Origin: an uncultured Eggerthellaceae bacterium
GTDB lineage: Bacteria > Actinomycetota > Coriobacteriia > Coriobacteriales > Eggerthellaceae
Length of the DNA stretch: 64,000 bases
Reading direction: 5' to 3'
NCBI GenBank assembly: GCA_934617425.1
Contig: CAKTUD010000005.1
Coordinates: forward strand, 1 to 64,000
Each line of letters begins with the position of its first letter. The first letter of the stretch is position 1. Below are positions 58,097-64,000 of this stretch, piece by piece. The translations under genes were made by a program, and so were the position numbers. Below the pieces are notes generated by a model that was not told the origin of the DNA, made no database searches, and saw nothing but the letters and a program-made list of their open reading frames with translations.

Positions 58097-58129
58097 AAGA
58101 AGGCGAACCTAAAAGGATTCGCCTTCTTT
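58097..58129 (-). terminator. Terminator after dehydrogenase gene
   Basis: Stem AGAAGGCGAA/TTCGCCTTCT with a small loop, followed on the minus strand by TTTTTTT. It separates the dehydrogenase from the adhesin. Confidence 0.85.
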
Positions 58130-58150
58130 ACCTGCAAAATAATATGCGAT

Positions 58151-58912
58151 TTACGGACGCAAACCCGAACCACCTTGGGCGACGATGGTCTCGCCAGAAA
58201 CGTACTGCGCCAAATCGGAAGCCAAGAACACCGCAACGCCTCCGATGTCGTCCTTTGGATCGCCGTAGCGACCCAGCGGGATGGACTTGACGATGCCCGC
58301 AAACGACTCGGGATACTCTTCCTTCCACTGAATGAGCTGCTCGGTCATAGCCAAGGGGCACAAGCAGTTCACACGGATGCCATCGGGGCCCCACTCGGTT
58401 GCGGTTACGCGGGACATGCCGCGGATGCCTTCCTTAGCAGCCGCGTAGCTCGACTGATTCATGCGACCGAACAAACCAGCGCCGGAAGCCAGATTGATGA
58501 CGCAGCCCTTGGTCATCTTCAGCTCGGGGTAAGCATACTTCATGTAGAAGAACGCGGCATGCAGGCCCGTATCGATGGAAAGATCGAAGTCTTCGATGCT
58601 CTGATCGATCAGGGGCACGCCCGATTTGGATGCCTGGGCGTTGTTAACCAGTATATCCAGCTTGCCGAACTGATCAACGCACTTAGCGATTGCAGCCTTG
58701 ACGTCGTCTTCTTTGCATCCATCGGCAACGGCATAGCCGCAGTCGACGTTGTACTCGGCGGAAAGCTTGGTGCAGGCCTCCTTCAAACGACCCTCGGTGC
58801 GACCCGTGATGAAGATATTGGCGCCGTGCTCGGCCATTTTGCTGGCGATGCCAAAGCCGATGCCCTTGCCGCCACCGGTGATGATTGCAACGCGTCCATT
58901 CAAAAGACCCAT
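58151..58912 (-). CDS. Short-chain dehydrogenase/reductase
   Basis: A 253-residue classical SDR: NAD(P)-binding TGGGKGIG (residues 12-19), active-site Ser143, Tyr156 and Lys160 (YAAAK), and the C-terminal SGETIVAQGGSGLRP. The structural NNAG motif reads NNAQ. Gut Coriobacteriia use many such enzymes on steroids, bile acids and polyphenols, but the substrate here cannot be read from sequence. ATG 58912 follows GGGAGA. Single-gene unit with its own terminator and repeats upstream. Confidence 0.92.
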   Translation of the reverse strand: MGLLNGRVAIITGGGKGIGFGIASKMAEHGANIFITGRTEGRLKEACTKLSAEYNVDCGYAVADGCKEDDVKAAIAKCVDQFGKLDILVNNAQASKSGVPLIDQSIEDFDLSIDTGLHAAFFYMKYAYPELKMTKGCVINLASGAGLFGRMNQSSYAAAKEGIRGMSRVTATEWGPDGIRVNCLCPLAMTEQLIQWKEEYPESFAGIVKSIPLGRYGDPKDDIGGVAVFLASDLAQYVSGETIVAQGGSGLRP

Positions 58913-58927
58913 GTCGTTTTCTCCCAA

Positions 58928-59170
58928 CTTTCAATCGTTTGCTTTTCTGCTAACGGAAACCATCCTATTCGTTGTCGTTCTGGTTTAGCGCCGCACGAGC
59001 TGAAAATGTCGTATTCGTCGGTCAAAGGTAGGCTAAACCGCAGGTCAAAGGCTTGATACACCGTTTGCCAAACATTTATCGACCTTCGTCAAAAAGTCGT
59101 ATGACCCACGCGATCGGACGAGCATAATACTTGATATCTGTGCGCAGATTTCTCAAATCGAAACGCAAAC
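58928..59170. promoter_or_regulatory. Upstream region of the dehydrogenase with direct and inverted repeats
   Basis: GGTCAAAGG occurs twice 23 bases apart (59020-59028, 59043-59051). GGTTTAGC (58982-58989) is mirrored by GCTAAACC (59032-59039). These sit 70-140 bases before the dehydrogenase start and could bind its regulator. No gene is seen here. Confidence 0.4.
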
Positions 59171-59171
59171 G

Positions 59172-59207
59172 AAAGAGCCGCTTGCCCGAGAACAAGCGGC
59201 TCTTTTT
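59172..59207 (+). terminator. Hairpin with plus-strand T-run
   Basis: A 13-base perfect stem (AAAGAGCCGCTTG and complement, loop of eight) followed by TTTTTGC on the plus strand. There is no plus-strand gene upstream, so it may end a small RNA or act as a second barrier. Confidence 0.6.
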
Positions 59208-59216
59208 GCACGAACA

Positions 59217-59257
59217 TCAAAAGGCTCTGCGTTTTACCAAGCGAAACGCAGAGCCTT
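59217..59257 (-). terminator. Terminator after yceD
   Basis: A 14-base perfect stem (AAGGCTCTGCGTTT and complement, loop of nine), with TTTTGATG after it on the minus strand, 23 bases beyond yceD. Confidence 0.8.
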
Positions 59258-59280
59258 AACAAGAGATCGAAATCGACAGT

Positions 59281-59838
59281 CTAGTTCTCGTCGCCAAACG
59301 AAATGCCTTTCAGCACCGAGAACGGGTTCTTTGCCTCGTCAAAAGCCTCAAGCTCTTCGTCGACGCCGCAACCGCAAGGCCCCTCGTTCAAGTTGACCCC
59401 GCATCGGGGACACAGCCCCTTGCAATCGTCCGAGCAAAGCGGGATGCGCGGCATGTCCATGATGAGCGCAGCACCGATAAGCGGCGTCATGTCAATGACG
59501 TGATTCTCGGGCAGCGTATCAAACTCATCGCCTTCCATATCGTCAGGCGCCGAAGACTCCTCGTTGATGAGGAAATACCCCTCTATATCGCCTTCGAGGT
59601 TGTATTCGACATCTTCGAGACAACGAGAGCAGAGCGTTTTCGCAATGGCGCTTGCATGCCCCATGACCAAAAGCGCATCTCCGGTATTGGTGATTTCGGC
59701 ATCCCAGGAAATCGGGGTTTCGAAACGGTATTCGTCAGGCCCCGACTCCAAGACCGGCAAATCGAGCGTTCCCTCAAAATGAGAGCTCTCCGCCTGTGTG
59801 AAGAGCTCAGCAGGTATCTTTACCAATGCGTCGTTCAT
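59281..59838 (-). CDS. yceD: DUF177/YceD family protein
   Basis: A 185-residue YceD-type protein, a factor linked to 23S rRNA/large-subunit assembly that is normally encoded next to rpmF. It has the core TLCSRCLEDVEYNLEGDIEGYFL, an acidic loop, and zinc-like Cys pairs CSDDCKGLCPRCG. Here it is followed by a terminator and then foreign-looking genes, so the yceD-rpmF pair is split. Confidence 0.92.
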   Translation of the reverse strand: MNDALVKIPAELFTQAESSHFEGTLDLPVLESGPDEYRFETPISWDAEITNTGDALLVMGHASAIAKTLCSRCLEDVEYNLEGDIEGYFLINEESSAPDDMEGDEFDTLPENHVIDMTPLIGAALIMDMPRIPLCSDDCKGLCPRCGVNLNEGPCGCGVDEELEAFDEAKNPFSVLKGISFGDEN

Positions 59839-59845
59839 GATGCCC

Positions 59846-60313
59846 TTAGTGCTGCTGGGTGGTGGCGTTCAAGCGGTCGCGGCAACGGCGAACGTTGGTG
59901 AGCAGCGTATCGAGGCTCTGTTCGACATGGCCGAAAACCTCGTCGGCATAATCCTCGGCACCCGCACGGGTCTGACGCTCGAGTTCGCGAGCGTCAGCGA
60001 GGATCTGATCGGATTGCTGCTGGGAGATGCGCACGATCTCGCGCTCGGAAGCGATGGTCATGGCTTGGTCGCGGGCGTCTTCGATCATGCGGTTCGCTTC
60101 AGCTTCGGCATCGTCGAGCAAACTTTGGCGCTCGCGCACGATCTGGCGAGCCTGAGAGAACTCACTCGGGAAAGTATCGCGAATCTCATCCATGATCTCG
60201 AATGCAGCCTGGATATCCACCTGGCGCATGTTGTTCTTGCCGAAAACGGGCTTAGAATCTTCGAGTAGTATGGAGAGCTCTTCGAGCAAACCCAAAACTC
60301 CGGTTTCGTCCAT
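59846..60313 (-). CDS. Coiled-coil protein resembling F0 b-subunit/DivIVA-type helices
   Basis: A 155-residue, almost fully helical protein. A short N-terminal domain (MDETGVLGLLEELSILLEDSKP) is followed by a long charged coiled coil (QARQIVRERQSLLDDAEAEANRMIEDARDQAMTI). Similar proteins sit between coaD and yceD in related genomes and are often named ATPase subunit b-like. No membrane anchor or ATPase genes are nearby, so that label is doubtful. ATG 60313 has GGAAGGA ahead. Possibly a cell-division scaffold. Confidence 0.75.
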   Translation of the reverse strand: MDETGVLGLLEELSILLEDSKPVFGKNNMRQVDIQAAFEIMDEIRDTFPSEFSQARQIVRERQSLLDDAEAEANRMIEDARDQAMTIASEREIVRISQQQSDQILADARELERQTRAGAEDYADEVFGHVEQSLDTLLTNVRRCRDRLNATTQQH

Positions 60314-60521
60314 GATATTCCTTCCACGCATGCTTCGTTTAAAGATGTTCGCGTTTCGCTGCAAATAGCAATAAGCTTGTCGAATTTTATCAGGTTTGCC
60401 CAAGTCGGCAGACCGTATCACAAACTAGGCATAGTTTAGCACGTCAGCGCGGCACTAGGCACAGTCAATGAAATCCCGCCGCAATCGATCGAAGGGTGCC
60501 AGAGACGGTCGCTAGAACGTG

Positions 60522-61001
60522 TCACCAAGCGAATTTGCGGCGGAGGGCATTTGCGACGCAGGGCGGGACGAACTTGTCGATATCACCATGGAGGCTTGCT
60601 ATCTCACGCACTATCGAACTCGAAAGGTACATGTATTCGGGCGGGGACATGATGAACACGGTTTCGAGCTGCTCGGAAAGCTGGTAGTTGAGCGCGGTCA
60701 TCTGAAATTCGTACTCGAAGTCGGTGATGGCGCGCAAACCCTTCACCACCACGTCAGCCTCTTGCTGATGAGCAAAATCGACAAGCAGCCCTGTAAAGGG
60801 CTTCGCATCGACGTTTTCCAGATGCGCCGTGGCCTCTTGCACCAAAGCCACCCGCTCCTCAAGCGTGAACAAGGGATTTTTCTTAGGACTTGCGGCAACG
60901 GCAACCGTGATGTGGTCCATCAGCTGAGCAGCACGCGTGATCACATCGAGATGGCCGTTCGTTATAGGGTCGAACGTGCCTGGGGTCAGTGCCTTTTTCA
61001 T
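60522..61001 (-). CDS. coaD: Phosphopantetheine adenylyltransferase
   Basis: Fourth step of coenzyme A synthesis. The 159-residue nucleotidyl-transferase has GTFDPITNGHLDVI, the KGLRAITDFEYEFQM block and YLSSSIVREIASLHGD (the conserved ISSS/SSxxR site). The start overlaps the rsmD stop (ATGA). Confidence 0.97.
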   Translation of the reverse strand: MKKALTPGTFDPITNGHLDVITRAAQLMDHITVAVAASPKKNPLFTLEERVALVQEATAHLENVDAKPFTGLLVDFAHQQEADVVVKGLRAITDFEYEFQMTALNYQLSEQLETVFIMSPPEYMYLSSSIVREIASLHGDIDKFVPPCVANALRRKFAW

Positions 61002-61573
61002 TGTGCGAACCTCATCATCGTAACGCCGGTTTTGCCGTATTTCTTCTCTATCTCCACCGTCGCGCCGCAAGCATGCGCGGCATCGCGGACCTCATCGCGT
61101 TTGGCGAGCGCATGCTCGTAAACGATAACCGCATCATCAGCTAGCGAGCCCGCTGCGGCCAAGGCGGCCGCAAATTCGAGAATCTCCTTTGGAGCGAAAG
61201 CGTACGGCGGATCGAAGAACACGATATCAAACGGGACGCCTGCGATATTCGCCGCCTTCAAAACATCCTGCCGCGCCAAGCGAACCTCGCTCGGCGAAAG
61301 CTCCAGCGCCGCGATGTTGCGCTCGATGGCTTTCTGCGCCTTGCGGTCGCGCTCGAAAAGCGCAGCGTAAACAGCGCCGCGCGAAAGAGCCTCGAGCCCT
61401 AAAGCACCAGAACCCGCGAAGGCATCGAGAACGCGCGCACCTTCGATGCCGCCGCACAAGCTGGCAAGCGAGCTCATAAGCGCTTCGCGCACGCGATCGG
61501 TTGTAGGACGCGTTCCCTCGCCCGACGGCGCGTCGATCGAGCGGCCCCTGAAGCGGCCTGACACTATTCGCAT
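60998..61573 (-). CDS. rsmD: 16S rRNA (guanine-966-N2)-methyltransferase
   Basis: A 191-residue SAM-dependent methyltransferase with RIVSGRFRGRSI, the SAM motif VLDAFAGSGALGLEALSRGA and the catalytic FFDPPYAF. Coupled to coaD, four bases after recG. Confidence 0.96.
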   Translation of the reverse strand: MRIVSGRFRGRSIDAPSGEGTRPTTDRVREALMSSLASLCGGIEGARVLDAFAGSGALGLEALSRGAVYAALFERDRKAQKAIERNIAALELSPSEVRLARQDVLKAANIAGVPFDIVFFDPPYAFAPKEILEFAAALAAAGSLADDAVIVYEHALAKRDEVRDAAHACGATVEIEKKYGKTGVTMMRFAQ

Positions 61574-61577
61574 CCGA

Positions 61578-63794
61578 TCATTCTCCTTCTATCGCCGCTT
61601 TGAACACGATACGCGCTTCCCGTGCGAGCGCGCGATGCTCTTCCGCCTGCAAACCGGGATCGGCGTCGAGCAGGGCGCGCGCGTCGTCGTGAGCGCATTC
61701 GATGATGGCGCTATCGCGCACGATGTTGACCAACTTCAGGCCCGAAGCGCCCGATTGCCTGTTTCCCAAGATATCGCCTTCGCGACGAAGCGACAAATCA
61801 TAATTAGAAAGCTCGAAACCGTCGTCGGTCTTCTCCATGGCCGCCAACCGCGTAAGCGAAGCCGGCGCTTTGCTGCCCGATATAAGGTGCACCTGTGCAG
61901 GCAAGCTGCCGCGCCCCACGCGACCACGCAGCTGATGGAGCTGCGCCAAACCAAAACGATCGGCGTCTTCGATTATCATAACCGTGGCATTGGGCACGTT
62001 GATGCCCACCTCTATCACGGTGGTCGCCACAAGCACCTGGGTTTCCCCTGCGGCAAAACGCTGCATGACAGCTTGCTTTTCCCCCGCGGAAAGCTTTCCA
62101 TGTAGCAACTCGACCTTATAGTCGACAAAGGTCTTCGATTGCAGGAATCGAGCATGCGCCGCAGCCGCGGCCACGTCTTCACCTTGCATGTCGCAATCCG
62201 CCTCGATGCTTATGTCGCCGTATTCGGAAACACCGTCGGAAGAATCTCGCGCGCCCCCATCGTTATGACGGGAAATCTCACCCGAAAACGATTTACCGAT
62301 CAACGGACATACGACGTACACCTGCTCTCCCCGGTCAAGCGCTTCGAGTGCGGCATCGTAAGCTTCGCCTTTGAGTGTACGCGGATGAACGGTAGTAGTT
62401 CGCCTCGCCGAGTCGTTAGGGCGGCGACGCAGATACGAAAGCGTCAAATTGCCGAAAAGCGCGAGCGCCAACGTGCGCGGAATGGGCGTCGCCGTCAAGA
62501 AGAGCGCGTCGGGATTGTCGCCTTTCGCCAAGAGAGCAGCGCGCTGATCGACGCCGAAGCGCTGCTGTTCATCGATAACTGCAAGCGTCAGGTTCTTGAA
62601 TGCGACAGAAGGCTCGATGATGGCATGGGTGCCGATAAGCACCGTGATCTCGCCTGCGGCAACGCGGCGGAGAATATCCGCCTTCGTCGCATCAGCGGTA
62701 GAGCCGGTAAGGACATCCCACGTAATACTCGCTTCATCGAACAACGCGCCCAGGCTTTCTGCATGCTGCCTGGCTAAAAGCTCAGTCGGCGCCATGAGCG
62801 CCGCTTGCGTGCCCGTATCTGCGCAAGCAGCCAACGCGAATGCGGCAACCGCAGTCTTGCCGGTACCGACATCGCCAAGCAACATATGATTTGCGGCTTT
62901 CGGCGCCGCCAACCGCTCGAAAATCTCGGCGCGAGCCGTCATCTGCTCTTCGGTAAGATTAAACGGCAAAGCAGCCTCGAGTGCCGCCATATGTGCGCCG
63001 CCAATGACATGCGAGCAAGCGGACTTGCCCTCGCTTCGCTTCTCGCTGTTTATCATAAGGGTGATTTGCAGCAAAAGAAGCTCTTCGTAAACCAAGCGAC
63101 GACGCGCCTGCGCTTGCTCGGCCATGCTCTGCGGAAAATGAATGCAGGAAAGCGCCGTTTGCTTGCTCATCAGGCGATACTTCAAGCGCAGGTCGAGCGG
63201 CAACGGATCGAGCAGGCCGCGCGTCGCGTCGAGGGCATTGGAAACAAGACGCCGCATCATAGCCGCCGATATCTTCTCGGTGGCGAAATGCACGGGAATA
63301 ATCACGCCCGTCGCCTCGGCATCTTGATCGAGTATCTCCAAATACGGATTGATCATGCGTTTGAATCCGTAATCGAATTCAAGTTTGCCCGCAACGGCGA
63401 CCGTCACGCCCGGCCGTAGCTTATCAGCAAGCCACACTTGACGAAACATGGTGAGCATCAACGTACCCGTGCCATCCACGAGCGTGATTTCGACCAGCGG
63501 CACACGCTTCGGACGCTTTACCTCGACCTTGTATACCCGACCGCGAATAGTGCACGTGTTGCCGATACGCGCATCGGCAACGGTCGAAACCGTCGACATG
63601 TCGACATAACGATGAGGGAAATGCGTGAGCAGATCACGAACCGTTTCGATGTGCAGCTTGGCAAGCACGCTCGCCCGAGCAGGGCTTATCAGCTTCACTC
63701 GCGTAACGGGCTCGTCGAGCAGCAAAGTGGACGCAAGACGCGCCTCCAACCCTTTGGCGGTTTGCGAATCACCTGGCTGAAAGCGCGTCGACAT
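61578..63794 (-). CDS. recG: ATP-dependent DNA helicase RecG
   Basis: Branch-migrating helicase that regresses stalled forks. The 738-residue protein has an N-terminal wedge/OB domain (~50-150), Walker A LLGDVGTGKTAVAAFA, motif II VIDEQQRFGVDQR, motif III TATPIPRTL and the C-terminal VATTVIEVGINVPNA and GRVGRG. Motif II reads DEQQ, where most RecG have DEQH. A ~40-residue acidic insert (about 500-540) interrupts the second helicase domain. Confidence 0.96.
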   Translation of the reverse strand: MSTRFQPGDSQTAKGLEARLASTLLLDEPVTRVKLISPARASVLAKLHIETVRDLLTHFPHRYVDMSTVSTVADARIGNTCTIRGRVYKVEVKRPKRVPLVEITLVDGTGTLMLTMFRQVWLADKLRPGVTVAVAGKLEFDYGFKRMINPYLEILDQDAEATGVIIPVHFATEKISAAMMRRLVSNALDATRGLLDPLPLDLRLKYRLMSKQTALSCIHFPQSMAEQAQARRRLVYEELLLLQITLMINSEKRSEGKSACSHVIGGAHMAALEAALPFNLTEEQMTARAEIFERLAAPKAANHMLLGDVGTGKTAVAAFALAACADTGTQAALMAPTELLARQHAESLGALFDEASITWDVLTGSTADATKADILRRVAAGEITVLIGTHAIIEPSVAFKNLTLAVIDEQQRFGVDQRAALLAKGDNPDALFLTATPIPRTLALALFGNLTLSYLRRRPNDSARRTTTVHPRTLKGEAYDAALEALDRGEQVYVVCPLIGKSFSGEISRHNDGGARDSSDGVSEYGDISIEADCDMQGEDVAAAAAHARFLQSKTFVDYKVELLHGKLSAGEKQAVMQRFAAGETQVLVATTVIEVGINVPNATVMIIEDADRFGLAQLHQLRGRVGRGSLPAQVHLISGSKAPASLTRLAAMEKTDDGFELSNYDLSLRREGDILGNRQSGASGLKLVNIVRDSAIIECAHDDARALLDADPGLQAEEHRALAREARIVFKAAIEGE

Positions 63795-63820
63795 ACGATT
63801 TTCTGGTTATAGGATTGCGA

Positions 63821-64000
63821 TTACTCGATAGAGAACACGACGGGATAGAGGGGCTGGTCGCCTCGCTGCTTATCCACTTCCAAGTCCTCGAACTTACCCA
63901 CAACCGCCAAAGCCAAAGCGTCGAGGTCATCATCGGAGAAATCCTCCCCTGCAAGGATGGTCATGGTGTCGGCATCTTCGGCCCCCATGACGTCGAGCAG
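63821..64000 (-). CDS. C-terminus of a DAK/FakA-like fatty-acid kinase protein (partial)
   Basis: The visible last 59 residues include MGAEDADTMTILAGEDFSDDDLDALALA and end in QPLYPVVFSIE, the typical tail of DhaL/DegV-linked YloV/FakA proteins. These phosphorylate fatty acids held by a DegV-type partner. The gene runs off the right edge. It lies 26 bases before recG, as in many Gram-positive genomes. Confidence 0.8.
   Translation of the reverse strand: MLDVMGAEDADTMTILAGEDFSDDDLDALALAVVGKFEDLEVDKQRGDQPLYPVVFSIE

Noticed and set aside
59846..60313. True F0 ATP synthase subunit b
   Set aside because: No N-terminal membrane anchor and no other ATP synthase genes nearby; only the coiled coil is shared.

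Overview
The window is about 64 kb of bacterial chromosome carrying a dense, almost entirely minus-strand set of housekeeping genes. The organism is most likely a member of the Actinobacteria, class Coriobacteriia (probably Eggerthellaceae) with moderate GC. The evidence is gene order: uvrC-rapZ-yvcK-whiA-gap-pgk-tpiA-gpmI-secG, and recG-rsmD-coaD-yceD...rpmF-plsX-rnc-smc-ftsY-ffh-rpsP-khpA-rimM-trmD-lepB. Further support comes from frequent GTG starts, likely leaderless promoters, and a CGAAC-N4-GTTCG LexA-type box of the Gram-positive kind. The lineage is inferred from synteny and protein style, not from a database search. No rRNA, CRISPR array, prophage or intact insertion sequence is visible.

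Layout. 1-0.9 kb: tRNA-Gly, tRNA-Val and tRNA-Leu, with remnants of a GntR regulator/ABC transporter locus between them. 0.9-11.1 kb: secG and the glycolytic block (gpmI, tpiA, pgk, gap), then whiA, yvcK, rapZ and uvrC. 11.2-15.2 kb: plus-strand sbcD-sbcC. 15.3-28.4 kb: a membrane-anchored protein with a degenerate 5'-nucleotidase-like fold, uvrA behind a perfect palindrome with a LexA box at its centre, xerC, trmFO, dprA, comM, yraN, rnhB, rplS, azlD, azlC and dgt. 28.6-31.4 kb: cysK and mnmA (plus strand) and an FMN split-barrel/ferredoxin fusion.

31.5-44.1 kb: ppdK, its regulator ppsR, and glyS/glyQ. The usual ppsR-ppdK adjacency is broken by a five-gene insert. The insert holds a VTC-fold polyphosphate polymerase, a DUF4956 membrane protein, a beta-helical lipoprotein, and a divergent OmpR-family response regulator with its histidine kinase. 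This is the best candidate in the window for a poorly described system: a VTC catalytic subunit, a membrane subunit and an acidic surface protein under two-component control.

44.1-55.4 kb: lepB, trmD, rimM, khpA, rpsP, ffh, ftsY, smc, rnc (with an unusual C-terminal 11-residue repeat), plsX and rpmF. 55.6-58.9 kb: a second insert, lying between rpmF and yceD, which are normally neighbours. It holds a cell-surface adhesin with an atypical sorting motif (LVQTG) behind a run of nine G, and a short-chain dehydrogenase. 59.3-64 kb: yceD, a coiled-coil protein, coaD, rsmD, recG and the end of a fakA-like gene.
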